Shown here one piece after another: positions 1 through 8,853 of a DNA stretch of 64,000 nucleotides. A model generated the notes under the pieces. It did not search any database, was not told the origin of the DNA, and worked only from the letters and a program-made list of their open reading frames with translations. Position numbers and translations under genes: made by a program. The DNA is taken from the NCBI RefSeq assembly GCF_020171845.1, contig NZ_JAIVAM010000007.1, positions 1 through 64,000 of the forward strand, read 5' to 3'. The DNA comes from Cytobacillus kochii (lineage in GTDB: Bacteria > Bacillota > Bacilli > Bacillales > Cytobacillaceae). Position 1 is the first letter of the stretch, and each line of letters starts with the position of its first letter.

Positions 1-51
1 TGTATTTATTACTTCTATCCTAACTTCGAGTGGATGAGCTCTTTTAGACAT
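1..51 (-). CDS. N-terminus of a probable transposase OrfA (partial, runs off the left edge)
   Basis: An ATG at 51 on the minus strand follows a good Shine-Dalgarno (AAAAGGGGAG, 7-base spacer) and opens a frame reading MSKRAHPLEVRIEVINT before the window ends. The basic start followed by a helix-forming stretch resembles the N-terminal helix-turn-helix of IS3-family OrfA proteins, and it sits directly inside the IS-like terminus. Only 17 codons are visible, so function is inferred mainly from context. Confidence 0.4.
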   Translation of the reverse strand, partial: MSKRAHPLEVRIEVINT

Positions 52-118
52 AAATATACTCCCCTTTTAGTAGCCAGATTTTATTTTTTTATCTGTCTAC
101 CTAGAGGGGAGCATATCA
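1..118 (-). mobile_element. Left-edge fragment of an IS3-like insertion sequence
   Basis: The first ~118 bases look like the 5' end of an insertion sequence read on the minus strand. A C-rich end (TGCTCCCCTCTAGGTAGACAG, near 93-113) of the kind seen at IS3/IS150-group termini precedes a ribosome binding site and a start codon whose reading frame runs off the window. The element end lies only about 30 bases beyond the stop codon of the BCCT gene. The assignment rests on the look of the terminus and a 17-residue N-terminus, so family and boundary are tentative. Confidence 0.45.
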
Positions 119-148
119 ACATTGAACATGGTTCGGGCTTTTTCCTAT

Positions 149-1666
149 TTATTTCTCTGGTTTCTTTTTCTTTGGTTTTATATATAATCCGAGCTCTTTT
201 CTTTCTTGCATTAATGAACGATATATGGAAATCATCATTAATATCATTATAATTGAAAATGGAAAGGCTGCAATAATTAATGCATTTTGCAGACCTTGCA
301 ATCCTCCACTATATAGGAGTATTAAGGCTACTAAAGACTGTGCAACACCCCATGTAAGCTTTACAGAATTGTGAGGGTTTAAGGAGCCATAAGTCGTTTG
401 CATTCCTAAAACAAAAGTCGCAGAGTCTGCTGATGTAATAAAGAATGTCGATACCAACAGAATAGCGATGATAGAAATCACCATAGACCATGGAAACTCA
501 TTAAATACAGCAAATAGTACTTGCTCTGTCGGGAATTGACTTAAGTCTACAGCCCCACTTCGCTGCACATTAATAGATGACGTACCGAATACAGCAAACC
601 AGAAAAAGCTGACTAGCGCTGGAGCAAGTAGGACTCCAGATATAAACTCTCTAATTGTTCGTCCCTTAGAAACACGCGCAATGAAAATCCCCACAAATGG
701 TGACCAGGAAATCCACCATGCCCAGTAAAAAATAGTCCAATCGTTAATCCATGAACGATGCTCTCCATCTAATGGTGAAATACTAAAACTCATGCGTATA
801 ATATTTTGTATGTAACCACCAATCGTATCTGTAAACATATTTAAGATGAGTACTGTAGGTCCTAACACAAAGACAAGTAAGACTAAAATAACAGCTAACA
901 CCATATTAGCATTACTTAAATATTGAATCCCTTTACTCAATCCAGACCATGCCGAGATCATAAATAATACAGTAACTATGGCAACAATAATTATTTGGAC
1001 CACAAAGCTATCAGGAATTCCGAACAAATACGTTAGCCCTCCATTAATTTGCGCTGCTCCAAACCCTAGAGTCGTTGCCACACCAACCACAGTCGCAAAT
1101 ACAGCTAACACGTCAATGATCGTACCCCAAATACCATCCATTGCTTTTCCAAAAAGAGGTTTCAATGTTGCTGAAATTAAACCTGGCTCTTCTTTTCTAA
1201 ATTGAAAATAAGCCAGTACTAATGCAACTAATCCGTATATCGCCCAAGCATGTATACCCCAGTGAAAAAATGTATAACGAAGTGATTCCCTAAAAGCTTC
1301 ATCGGTTTGACCATCAGCTAGTGGAGGTCTTACATAATGTGAGAGCGGTTCAGCAGCACCCCAAAAGACTAACCCTATTCCCATACCCGCACTAAACAAC
1401 ATCGCGAACCATGATAGGGTAGAAAATTCTGGTTTAGAATCTTGTTTTCCTAACTTAATAGAACCAATGGGGCTAAAAATGAGGAATAAACAAAAAGCAA
1501 CTATAATAGTTACTAATATAAGGTAATAAAAGCCAAAACTATTTGTTAAAAAAGCTTGTAAATTTGCAGTTACACTTTCAAACAAATCTGGAACTGCTAC
1601 ACCTAAAATAACAAAAATAAAAACAATAAATACGGTAATCCAAAACACATTTGATACTCGCTTCAT
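149..1666 (-). CDS. BCCT-family betaine/carnitine/choline-type transporter
   Basis: 505-residue polytopic membrane protein of the betaine-choline-carnitine transporter family, sodium-coupled importers of compatible solutes such as glycine betaine (OpuD/BetL type). The family glycine-rich segment [14 protein letters not shown] is near residue 94, and the signature [20 protein letters not shown] is around residue 310, with about twelve hydrophobic segments. Length is normal for the family. The ATG at 1666 follows AAAGGACTATTCT. The cytoplasmic C-tail is short and basic (KPKKKKPEK). It appears monocistronic. The exact substrate cannot be read from sequence; osmoprotectant uptake is the family expectation. 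Confidence 0.9.
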   Translation of the reverse strand: MKRVSNVFWITVFIVFIFVILGVAVPDLFESVTANLQAFLTNSFGFYYLILVTIIVAFCLFLIFSPIGSIKLGKQDSKPEFSTLSWFAMLFSAGMGIGLVFWGAAEPLSHYVRPPLADGQTDEAFRESLRYTFFHWGIHAWAIYGLVALVLAYFQFRKEEPGLISATLKPLFGKAMDGIWGTIIDVLAVFATVVGVATTLGFGAAQINGGLTYLFGIPDSFVVQIIIVAIVTVLFMISAWSGLSKGIQYLSNANMVLAVILVLLVFVLGPTVLILNMFTDTIGGYIQNIIRMSFSISPLDGEHRSWINDWTIFYWAWWISWSPFVGIFIARVSKGRTIREFISGVLLAPALVSFFWFAVFGTSSINVQRSGAVDLSQFPTEQVLFAVFNEFPWSMVISIIAILLVSTFFITSADSATFVLGMQTTYGSLNPHNSVKLTWGVAQSLVALILLYSGGLQGLQNALIIAAFPFSIIMILMMISIYRSLMQERKELGLYIKPKKKKPEK

Positions 1667-1915
1667 AGAATAGTCCTTTCAAATAAATTCTTGTCCACGT
1701 AATTCTAAACAATAAAGATTTGCACCTTATTCTTTCTTAGTTTGAGACAAATTTTTTTATTTATTCTTTGTTTAAAAGAATACGCACCGTTCGACAAATT
1801 TCTTACAAATATTTACCCAACTAAAACAGATTTAAACATCTTTTTAACTAGAAATACTTATATCCTTTTCAGGTAGGTATAATCTGCCCTATATACAAGC
1901 TTAACATTGATAGAA
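1667..1915. other. Intergenic region with nothing recognised
   Basis: AT-rich spacer between the BCCT gene and the terminator of the next minus-strand gene. It should hold the BCCT promoter, but I see no convincing -35/-10 pair, no RNA element and no small gene. Confidence 0.5.
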
Positions 1916-1960
1916 CATAAAAAACACTTTTTAAGCCATTCTCTGAAAGCAAAAAAAGTG
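1916..1960 (-). terminator. Rho-independent terminator of the 1971-3386 gene
   Basis: Read on the minus strand, CACTTTTT and AAAAAGTG arms flank a ~20-base loop and are followed by a run of T, just after the stop codon at 1971. The stem is AT-rich and therefore moderate in strength. Confidence 0.6.
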
Positions 1961-1970
1961 CTGAATTTTC

Positions 1971-3386
1971 TCAATATTGATCCATACAACTTGTGTCAAT
2001 AACCCATGGTTCCCCTGTAGTCATATCAATCATCTTAATATGACCTGTAGTAAGTGGATAGGTCGGTAAATAAGTTAATGTGTATTGATGCTTCTCTATA
2101 TTCTTTCCCCAGCTTAATTCCATAAAAAGCTTTTCCTTAATCATTTCTGTTGCAACTTTAAATGGAAGGCTTGCGACAAATGATACATGTGAGAAATCTT
2201 GGAGGACATCACTATCTACATCTACATACTTCACCAAACCTGTATCGTCTATTTGAATATGAACAAAAGCATCAGCTACTTGAACGCCTCTTTCTTGTCG
2301 AATAAACGTAAAATCGTATATGCCGTTTGCGGGTTTTTGACTTATAACATGATCGTCTAATTGTTGCAGTTTAAAATAATCATGAGGGTTATCACAAACT
2401 GCTTGTAACACTGATGTAGCAGTTAAAAGCGCCACTTTCGAATTAACAGGTCTAGAAGCAAACGTTTCAGAATCATCTAAGCCCATTAATTTAAGCAGTC
2501 TTCCATCCGCATTGAATACAAATTTTATCGCACCAGGGATGTCTAATTCATCATCTAATAAATCTTCCTCACTCACCCGTAAGGATTCTTTAGGTAACTT
2601 ACTCCACACCTCTAGTCTACCACTTTTCTTTTTTGCTTCAGCTACAAGCATATGGTCTTCCGTCATTCCCGCCAAAGTATAAATATCTATAAATTCGGCT
2701 AAATGGGGTAAGGATGTCACCAGCGTTTTGCCTACACCAAACGAATCCGAGGTAAGCACCCCCCCATTTGTGTGAACACCAAGAATAAAATCCTCCAACT
2801 GATAAACATAGTGATACTCATCATCACCATTAACAAATATGTCTTTATCATACTTTGCAATAACAGGTAGAATCCTTAAATGATTTAAATAAATCCGCTT
2901 TGCTTCTTCATTCGTAATCAGTGTTTTTGGATAGACAAGTTCAAAATCCATGCTTTCTCTTTCGACTGCACTTAAAACCCCATTACTAAGCATTGTAAAA
3001 CTAATTCCAGAATGAGGGAGTTCCTTATTCAATCGCTCATCTTTGCGATTATATAAAATCATATGATATTCACCTAAGTCAATATATGCTGACAAATATA
3101 ACCCATGTCTGAAAGTCGAATCATAGAACCTTTCTATAAACTGCTCTGCTTGCATGATCATATCAAACTTACTCATTTCCCCTGGAATTTCATCTAGTTC
3201 ATCCGTATAAATGAAAAACTCTGCCACACCTAATTCATCCATACGAACCGAGCCAATTGACTCTCCCCAATCTTCCAACAGGATATCATACACATTTTCT
3301 TCAAATTCCATCTGCTCCATAACTAAATCATCTGGGTTGATTCCTTTAAAATAGGTTTTTAGTTGTTCCATTATTAAGTGATTCAA
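1971..3386 (-). CDS. Uncharacterised 471-residue protein, possibly YcdB/YcdC-like
   Basis: Acidic soluble protein without signal peptide or membrane segment. I do not recognise it firmly. Two blocks (around residues 155-200 and 355-440) resemble the PepSY-like repeats of YcdB/YcdC proteins, with a pattern of aromatic residues, a Gly turn and alternating valines (for example VQVADAFVHIQIDDTGLVKYV), but this is a weak match by eye. The start chosen is TTG at 3386, because AAAGGAG lies 10 bases upstream. The next in-frame ATG at 3371 has no ribosome binding site at useful distance. It stands alone between the BCCT and acetyltransferase genes and has its own terminator. Confidence 0.6.
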   Translation of the reverse strand: MNHLIMEQLKTYFKGINPDDLVMEQMEFEENVYDILLEDWGESIGSVRMDELGVAEFFIYTDELDEIPGEMSKFDMIMQAEQFIERFYDSTFRHGLYLSAYIDLGEYHMILYNRKDERLNKELPHSGISFTMLSNGVLSAVERESMDFELVYPKTLITNEEAKRIYLNHLRILPVIAKYDKDIFVNGDDEYHYVYQLEDFILGVHTNGGVLTSDSFGVGKTLVTSLPHLAEFIDIYTLAGMTEDHMLVAEAKKKSGRLEVWSKLPKESLRVSEEDLLDDELDIPGAIKFVFNADGRLLKLMGLDDSETFASRPVNSKVALLTATSVLQAVCDNPHDYFKLQQLDDHVISQKPANGIYDFTFIRQERGVQVADAFVHIQIDDTGLVKYVDVDSDVLQDFSHVSFVASLPFKVATEMIKEKLFMELSWGKNIEKHQYTLTYLPTYPLTTGHIKMIDMTTGEPWVIDTSCMDQY

Positions 3387-3497
3387 AGCAGCTGTTCTCC
3401 TTTAGTTATGATTTAATTAACGTGCAGGAAGTGAAATTTTAACATTAGATCGTTTCTATTTAAAGGTTCTCTTTAATTCTTCCCATAATAATGACAT

Positions 3498-4046
3498 CTA
3501 TAAAATTAGAAAAGCGCAGGGCGCCCGCTTATCGGTGACAAGCATAAGACGAGCCGGCAGAAAGGTTGTTTTTTTAACCTTTTTGACGGATTGGCTTATG
3601 ACCTCGAGCCGATGGCGTCCGGAGCTAGACAAAGCCTCGTTAAACATTTCATATAACGCCAACGCCCTTATATTATCTGCACATACATCTAACTCTAATC
3701 TGATGAGCCCTAACTCTTCATCGGCAAGCTTTACTATACGCTCAAGAAGCGTCTTGCCAATCCCTCTTCCTTGTACTTCTTCATTAATAGAGATGGACAC
3801 ATTACCGCTATATCTCAACTTTCCACTTCTCTCTTCTAAGGAAGCTACCCCTCGAACATGACCGTTACATTCTGCAACAAATACATGGTCTTCTTTTGTA
3901 AGTCCTTCAATATAATCTTCAATATCTTTTAATCTCCCCGATGATAAGGCCATTGTCTGTTGAATAATAGAATCTTGCCTTTGCATTTCATGAATATCTC
4001 TTGCATCATTTATATGTATCGGTCTAATCTTTATTTCTTCCCCCAT
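3498..4046 (-). CDS. GNAT-family N-acetyltransferase with a repeat-derived C-terminus
   Basis: 182-residue Gcn5-related acetyltransferase. The acetyl-CoA pyrophosphate-binding motif VQGRGIGKTLLERIV is near residue 95, followed by the typical DVCADNIRALALYEMF near residues 120-135. Relatives normally continue with a Gly-Phe turn and final beta strands. Here the frame instead enters a dispersed repeat (3511-3631) that supplies the last ~47 residues, which are basic and unlike the family. The enzyme thus lacks its native C-terminal strands and may be inactive. The ATG at 4046 is chosen because AAGGAG lies 7 bases upstream; an upstream TTG at 4070 has no ribosome binding site. Acceptor substrate unknown. 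Confidence 0.75.
   Translation of the reverse strand: MGEEIKIRPIHINDARDIHEMQRQDSIIQQTMALSSGRLKDIEDYIEGLTKEDHVFVAECNGHVRGVASLEERSGKLRYSGNVSISINEEVQGRGIGKTLLERIVKLADEELGLIRLELDVCADNIRALALYEMFNEALSSSGRHRLEVISQSVKKVKKTTFLPARLMLVTDKRAPCAFLIL
3511..3631. repeat. Bacillaceae-type dispersed repeat (~120 bp, MITE-like)
   Basis: On the minus strand the block runs from TGTCTAGCTCCGGACGCC through CGGCTCGAGGTCATAAGCC to CTTATGCTTGTCACCG and ends in GGGCGCCCTGCGCTTTTC. I recognise this as a dispersed palindromic element seen in many Bacillus/Geobacillus/Oceanobacillus genomes. CATAAG/CTTATG arms enclose a small hairpin (AAAGGTT, T-run, AACCTTT near 3561-3581). It is GC-richer than its surroundings and forms the C-terminal codons and the 3' end of the acetyltransferase gene. 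Confidence 0.75.
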
Positions 4047-4263
4047 ATAAAAACTCCTTTTTTTTGTCAAACTGTTCTGAATGAAAACTTATAAACTAAG
4101 ACTACCACTTTTTTTAGTTTGAAAAATATTGCTTTACCTATTTACGAATGAACAGTATAAAAAGTTTCTTACCATTGCACTGACATAATCACTACGATAC
4201 AAAATATATATGAAAGGAGGCATCGAGATATTTTATGAGCATCCAAAGGAGGGTAATTTGAAT

Positions 4264-4833
4264 ATGCTTGCTTTGTTCAGTCTTTTTTTAGTTGTCGGCT
4301 ACAGTTTCTTTTTCTTTATTAGTGCCGTTAGAAAAAACAAAGAAATAGCTACCCAATACTCTAAATGTATTCCCATGGTGGTTGGTATGACGAGTAGCTT
4401 AACAATCGGTTTGATTATATCTGTGTGGTTACCAGAAATGGCTAAAGCAACTGTATTATCTATTCTCATTAGCGCTGTCATTGCCATTTTAATAGGACTA
4501 CCGTTTAAAACAAACGGACTCGTTGAAGCTCAAGCGTCAAGTCTCATGGGAAGTATGATGGGGGCAATGCTAGGCATTATGTTAGTACCAAGCGAAGTTA
4601 CATTTATGATCATTAGCATGGATCTGATTTATTTAATTAGTATTTTTGCCATGATGCTTCTCATGCACAAAAAACATTCATTAAAGGAAGCATTGAAAAA
4701 TCGACCTGTGCCCTTCTATCTAACATTCTTATTAAGCATCGCCATTATCTGCGCATCGGGAATTCATCAAGAAGCGAAGAACTCAATTCATCCGATTGAA
4801 GAAAACACCCCACAAGTAGAACACCATCACTAG
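4264..4833 (+). CDS. Small integral membrane protein of unknown function
   Basis: 189-residue hydrophobic protein with about six predicted membrane segments: near the N-terminus (LALFSLFLVVGYSFFFFI), two around residues 35-80, two in the glycine/methionine-rich middle (SSLMGSMMGAMLGIMLV), and one near residue 165. The tail is His-rich (VEHHH). I know no family for it. The ATG at 4264 has AAGGAGGG 10 bases upstream. An ATG at 4210 and a TTG at 4258 are in-frame alternatives, the first with a separate weaker context. It is transcribed alone, ahead of the promoter of the SAM riboswitch. Confidence 0.6.
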   Translation: MLALFSLFLVVGYSFFFFISAVRKNKEIATQYSKCIPMVVGMTSSLTIGLIISVWLPEMAKATVLSILISAVIAILIGLPFKTNGLVEAQASSLMGSMMGAMLGIMLVPSEVTFMIISMDLIYLISIFAMMLLMHKKHSLKEALKNRPVPFYLTFLLSIAIICASGIHQEAKNSIHPIEENTPQVEHHH

Positions 4834-4859
4834 TTTAAAGATTAATTTCAATTATGTTA

Positions 4860-4888
4860 TTGACTTTTCATGTAATAGATAATATTAT
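4860..4888 (+). promoter_or_regulatory. Sigma-A promoter of the S-box operon
   Basis: TTGACT at 4860-4865 and TATTAT at 4883-4888 are separated by 17 bases, close to the sigma-A consensus. The expected start near 4895 lies just ahead of the riboswitch aptamer at 4913. Confidence 0.7.
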
Positions 4889-4912
4889 GAATATAATTTA
4901 ATAAAGCATTTT

Positions 4913-5086
4913 CTCTTATAAAGAGCGGCTGAGGGACTGGCCCTGCGACGCCCGGCAACCATTCATATACCCATATGAACAGGTGCTAAATCCTGCAAAA
5001 TACTATTTGGTATTTTGATATATGAGAGAGGTTACTACTATTCTAGTATATTTATGCCTCTCATGATGAGAGGCATTTTTGTTTTT
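4913..5086 (+). promoter_or_regulatory. SAM-I (S-box) riboswitch with transcription terminator
   Basis: The aptamer (about 4913-5029) carries the conserved S-box core: AGAGCGGCTGAGGGACTGGC, CCCGGCAACC and GGTGCTAAATCCTGC. P1 is formed by CTCTTAT near 4914 and ATGAGAG near 5022. Downstream, ATGCCTCTCATGATGAGAGGC (5054-5074) plus a T-run forms the terminator. The P1 3' strand ATGAGAGAGG can also pair with CCTCTCAT of the terminator, giving the alternative antiterminator. The known mode is that SAM binding stabilises P1 and ends transcription, so the downstream genes should be expressed when methionine/SAM is scarce. Confidence 0.93.
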
Positions 5087-5119
5087 ATAATCACATCAAA
5101 AGAGAAACGAGGAGAGGAA

Positions 5120-6235
5120 ATGACTGCAACAATCGTAAAAGGGGCTCCAGGATATTATTTATTAGGTTCAGGCATTCTAACAGAACTCCCCGACCTACTT
5201 AAAGATATTTCTGTTTCCAAATACCATATAATAACCGGTAAAAAAGCTTGGCAAGCCGTGCAGCCCTACTTGCCGAAGGAAGTAATAGATAACAACATTC
5301 ACCTTCATTACATAGATGGTCACACTACCTTAAAAAAGGTCCATGACATCCAAGAAATATTAACAAATGATGGTGCTAATGGCGTAATTGGTATTGGTGG
5401 TGGGACAGCATTAGATATAACAAAAGCAGTTGCGATTGAAGCATCTGTTCATTCCATTCTTATACCGACAATCGCAGCTACCTGTGCCGCATGGACACCA
5501 TTAAGTGTTTTTTATAAAGAAGAAGGCAGCTTTACTCATTATACCGAGTTTCCTATTGCGACAACCCTCGTATTGATTGAACCTGAAATTATTGCTAATG
5601 CGCCTATTACTTATTTAAAAGCAGGAATTGGGGATACATTAGCCAAATTTTATGAAGCTGAAGCTCTAATTGAAAGTCTTTACCATGAAGAAACACTACC
5701 TGTACCTAAACAAGTTTCGCAATTTTCAGCTAAAATTTGCCGAGATACATTGCTTAATGATGGTGAAGCCGCGCTACAATCAGTAGCCAAAAACGAAACC
5801 TCACCAGCACTTATTCGAGTGATTGAAACGATTATCATGACTGGGGGTATGGTCGGTGGATTCGGCGAAAAGGCAGGACGAATCGCTGGTGCCCATTCGC
5901 TTCACAATGGACTAACCGTAGCGAATGCAGCCAAAGATTTCCTTCATGGGGAATTAGTCGCTTACGGGATTCTTGGTCAATTGGCCATTGAAGAAAAATG
6001 GACGGAAGTTGATTACCTTCTCCCGTTTTATGAGAGCTGGCAATTGCCAAGTAGTCTCTCTACTCTAAATATAGATGTGAATGACGAGCAATTAATGAAA
6101 ACAATTGTGAAAAAGGCGATACTTCCAACTGAATCGATTCACTTTATGAAAAACGAGATATGTGAACAATCTGTTTTACAAGCACTTCGATTATTAGAAA
6201 AACAAAATGAACAAAAAGGAGTTCAAACATCATGA
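5120..6235 (+). CDS. Glycerol dehydrogenase-like iron/zinc alcohol dehydrogenase, S-box controlled
   Basis: 371-residue member of the metal-dependent alcohol dehydrogenase/glycerol dehydrogenase superfamily. The NAD-binding motif GVIGIGGGTALDITKAVA is near residue 91. The metal ligands expected in GldA are visible: Asp in AGIGDTLAKF, His in AGAHSLHNG, and His in FLHGELVAYG. The ATG at 5120 follows GAGGAGAGGAA. It is the first gene after the SAM riboswitch and overlaps metQ by four bases (ATGA), so it is translated with the methionine importer. It is thus tied to methionine or sulfur supply; the true substrate, perhaps a carbonyl product of methionine salvage or of an imported thioether, is inference. 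Confidence 0.8.
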   Translation: MTATIVKGAPGYYLLGSGILTELPDLLKDISVSKYHIITGKKAWQAVQPYLPKEVIDNNIHLHYIDGHTTLKKVHDIQEILTNDGANGVIGIGGGTALDITKAVAIEASVHSILIPTIAATCAAWTPLSVFYKEEGSFTHYTEFPIATTLVLIEPEIIANAPITYLKAGIGDTLAKFYEAEALIESLYHEETLPVPKQVSQFSAKICRDTLLNDGEAALQSVAKNETSPALIRVIETIIMTGGMVGGFGEKAGRIAGAHSLHNGLTVANAAKDFLHGELVAYGILGQLAIEEKWTEVDYLLPFYESWQLPSSLSTLNIDVNDEQLMKTIVKKAILPTESIHFMKNEICEQSVLQALRLLEKQNEQKGVQTS

Positions 6236-7053
6236 AAAAATGGTTATTAACTGGAACATTCTTATTATCTTTAACAGGCTTAGCTGCATGTGGTAGTGAT
6301 GAAGCCAGCAACTCTACAGAAGGGTTATATGACGATGAAGAATTAGTCATTGGTGTCACTGCAGGTCCACATGAGCAAATCTTAGAAAAAGTAATTGAAT
6401 TAGCTAAAGAAGAAGATATCAATATTAAACCACAAGTATTTACTGATTATGTGATGCCAAATGTTGCATTAGCTGAAAAAGAGATTGACTTAAACATTTT
6501 TCAAACAGAGCCTTATTTTAATGCATTTAAAGAAGATAGAAATTTAGATTTAGTTAAATCTTTTGATACCGTGTCATTCCCGATGGGCATCTATGCACTC
6601 AATGTAAAAGATGTAGCTGAATTAAAAGACGGCGCAAAAATCGGTCTTCCGAGTGACCCAACAAATAGTGGCCGAGCTCTATTACTATTTGAAAAAGCTG
6701 GATTAATCGAATTAGATCCTGAAACAGGTATTAATTCAACAGTTCGTGATATTGAAAAAAACAATGGTAACTATGAATTTATTGAACTTGACTCTGCTCA
6801 AATCGCTCGTCAGCTAGAAGAGCTTGACGCTGCAGCTATTAACACGAACTTTGCGATTGAAGCTGGTTTTGTCCCTTCTAAAGACGCTATCTTTATCGAG
6901 CCTAAAGATTCACCTTACGTAAACCACGCTGCTGTCCGTACGGAGAATAAAGATGATGAAATTCTTGAAAAATTAGCTGATATCTACCGCAGTGAAGAAA
7001 TTGAAAAGTTTGTTGAAGAGGAATTTGACGGATCAGTTATCGTCTCTTGGTAA
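6232..7053 (+). CDS. metQ: Methionine ABC transporter substrate-binding lipoprotein MetQ
   Basis: 273-residue NlpA/MetQ-family lipoprotein that binds D/L-methionine at the outer face of the membrane and passes it to MetNI. A signal peptide ends in the lipobox LAAC (Cys about residue 20). The body has family blocks such as ITAGPHEQILE-like VTAGPHEQILEKV, DYVMPNVALAEKEIDLN and ALNVKDVAELKDGAKIGLPSDP. The start overlaps the stop of the preceding dehydrogenase gene (ATGA), with AAAGGAG upstream. Unusually metQ comes before metN here, under the S-box riboswitch at 4913. Confidence 0.92.
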   Translation: MKKWLLTGTFLLSLTGLAACGSDEASNSTEGLYDDEELVIGVTAGPHEQILEKVIELAKEEDINIKPQVFTDYVMPNVALAEKEIDLNIFQTEPYFNAFKEDRNLDLVKSFDTVSFPMGIYALNVKDVAELKDGAKIGLPSDPTNSGRALLLFEKAGLIELDPETGINSTVRDIEKNNGNYEFIELDSAQIARQLEELDAAAINTNFAIEAGFVPSKDAIFIEPKDSPYVNHAAVRTENKDDEILEKLADIYRSEEIEKFVEEEFDGSVIVSW

Positions 7054-7092
7054 AATGATTAAAAATGAGCGTTACGGAGGGAGCATCAAATC

Positions 7093-8130
7093 ATGTTAGA
7101 GCTTAAGAATATAACCAAAACCTTTACAGGAAAACAAGGAAGCATCCATGCATTAAAGGATGTCTCACTATCAGTGAATCAAGGCGAAATCTACGGGGTT
7201 ATCGGATACAGCGGCGCTGGTAAAAGTACATTAATTCGCTGTGTGAACTTACTTGAAAAACCTGATAGTGGTTCTGTAAAAGTTAATGGGGTGGATTTAA
7301 CCACGCTGACACCAGGAAAACTCCGTGAAGCAAGAAGTCATATCGGCATGATTTTTCAAGGGTTTAACTTATTAAAAACAGCAACAGTTTATGATAATAT
7401 TGCTATCCCTCTTAAACTAACAGGATTAGATAAGAAAGAAGTAAAGAGCCGCGTTAATAAATATTTAGAGATTGTCGGTTTAAGTGAAAAACAAAATGCT
7501 TATCCAGCTGAGTTATCTGGTGGCCAAAAGCAAAGGGTTGCTATTGCACGTGCATTATCGCATGAACCAGAAGTATTACTCAGCGATGAAGCAACAAGCG
7601 CCTTAGATCCAGATACAACAGAGGCAATTCTTGATTTGCTCTTAAAAATCAATAAAGAATTAGGAATTACGATTCTCCTTATTACACATGAGATGAATGT
7701 TATCCAAAGGATTTGCGATTGTGTGGCCGTTATGGAAAATGGGGAAATTATTGAAGAGGGGCGAACGAAGGATATCTTTACCTCTCCTCAACACAGTACA
7801 ACAAAAAGATTCGTTAATAGCTTATTTTCACATGATATCCCTGATGATCTATTAGAGGAATTAAGTGAAAGTGGCCAAGTGGCAACATTATCTTTCTTTG
7901 GTGAATCATCAGGTGATCCTGCACTTGCATTAGTAACGAAAAAATATGATATTTTCCCTAATATCTTATCTGGTAATATTACAAGATTAAAAGATGAAGC
8001 ATTCGGACAGTTGCTTGTCCATTTTAAAGGCGATACAGCAGAAATTAACAAAGCCATACAATTTTTACAAGAGAAACAAGTCCATGTGGAAGGAGTGACA
8101 CTCAATGAACGCCATCAACGAATTTCTTGA
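7093..8130 (+). CDS. metN: Methionine ABC transporter ATP-binding protein MetN
   Basis: 345-residue ABC ATPase that energises methionine import. Walker A GYSGAGKST is near residue 38, the signature [15 protein letters not shown] near 139, and Walker B EVLLSDEATSALD near 161, followed by the switch His in THEMNV. Residues ~265-345 form the C-terminal NIL domain through which MetN is feedback-inhibited by methionine. GGAGG lies about 12 bases before the ATG. The 3' end overlaps metI by 26 bases, indicating coupled translation. Controlled by the upstream S-box. Confidence 0.95.
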   Translation: MLELKNITKTFTGKQGSIHALKDVSLSVNQGEIYGVIGYSGAGKSTLIRCVNLLEKPDSGSVKVNGVDLTTLTPGKLREARSHIGMIFQGFNLLKTATVYDNIAIPLKLTGLDKKEVKSRVNKYLEIVGLSEKQNAYPAELSGGQKQRVAIARALSHEPEVLLSDEATSALDPDTTEAILDLLLKINKELGITILLITHEMNVIQRICDCVAVMENGEIIEEGRTKDIFTSPQHSTTKRFVNSLFSHDIPDDLLEELSESGQVATLSFFGESSGDPALALVTKKYDIFPNILSGNITRLKDEAFGQLLVHFKGDTAEINKAIQFLQEKQVHVEGVTLNERHQRIS

Positions 8131-8776
8131 TGCATGGGGTGCTGATTTATGGGAATCAACGATACAAACTTTCCAAATGGTTGGTATCTCTCTCGCTATT
8201 TCCATTCTGATCGGGCTACCATTAGGGATTCTTCTTGTTTTGACTAGACCAGGTAAAGCCCTAGATAATAAATTTGTATATAATGTGCTCAACATAGTAA
8301 TTAACGTCATTCGTTCCGTACCTTTTATTATCTTATTATTTTTCATTCTACCGTTTACCAAGTTTATTGTCGGTACATCGATTGGTGTAAAAGGCGTAAT
8401 TGTCCCACTTGTTATTTATACTGCTCCATATATTGCACGCTTAATGGAATCAGCATTACTTGAGGTTGACCGTGGGGTTGTCGAAGCCTATGAAGCAATG
8501 GGAATTAAAACAAGACATATTATATGGAATGTACTGGTTAGAGAATCTCGCTCTTCAATCGTTCTTGGACTCACGATTGCAACAATTGGATTAATTGGTG
8601 CTACAGCAATGGCGGGACTCGTTGGCGGCGGAGGACTTGGTGACTTAGCCTACCGATATGGACATTTAAGATATGAAGTTGATGTGATGTATGTCACAGT
8701 CATTTTACTGATTATTTTAGTACAAGGCTTGCAGTCGTTGGGGAATTTTTGGGCTGCTAAGTTGAAGAAGGATTAA
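8105..8776 (+). CDS. metI: Methionine ABC transporter permease MetI
   Basis: 223-residue inner-membrane permease of the MetNIQ importer, with five or six membrane segments. The ABC-coupling loop is seen as the EAYEAMG...REARSS-like stretch (VEAYEAMGIKTRHIIW, residues ~120-135) and the glycine-rich GLVGGGGLGDLAYRYG near 176 is typical of MetI. Its start lies inside the metN 3' end. Last gene of the S-box operon, followed by a terminator. Confidence 0.93.
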   Translation: MNAINEFLDAWGADLWESTIQTFQMVGISLAISILIGLPLGILLVLTRPGKALDNKFVYNVLNIVINVIRSVPFIILLFFILPFTKFIVGTSIGVKGVIVPLVIYTAPYIARLMESALLEVDRGVVEAYEAMGIKTRHIIWNVLVRESRSSIVLGLTIATIGLIGATAMAGLVGGGGLGDLAYRYGHLRYEVDVMYVTVILLIILVQGLQSLGNFWAAKLKKD

Positions 8777-8783
8777 AAAATCA

Positions 8784-8825
8784 AGAGAAGGCTAATCTAT
8801 AATTCTGCCTTCTCTATTTTCATTC
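8784..8825 (+). terminator. Terminator of the S-box/met operon
   Basis: AGAGAAGGC (8784-8792) and GCCTTCTCT (8807-8815) form a nine-base-pair stem followed by ATTTTCATT. A poly-A tract upstream means it could also serve the convergent minus-strand operon ending at 8854. Confidence 0.75.
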
Positions 8826-8853
8826 CCATTAGTTTTCCTTCTATTGAATATAA

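Noticed and set aside
8784..8853. Possible small RNA between the convergent met and acyl-CoA operons
   Set aside because: Only a terminator hairpin is visible; nothing supports an independent transcript.
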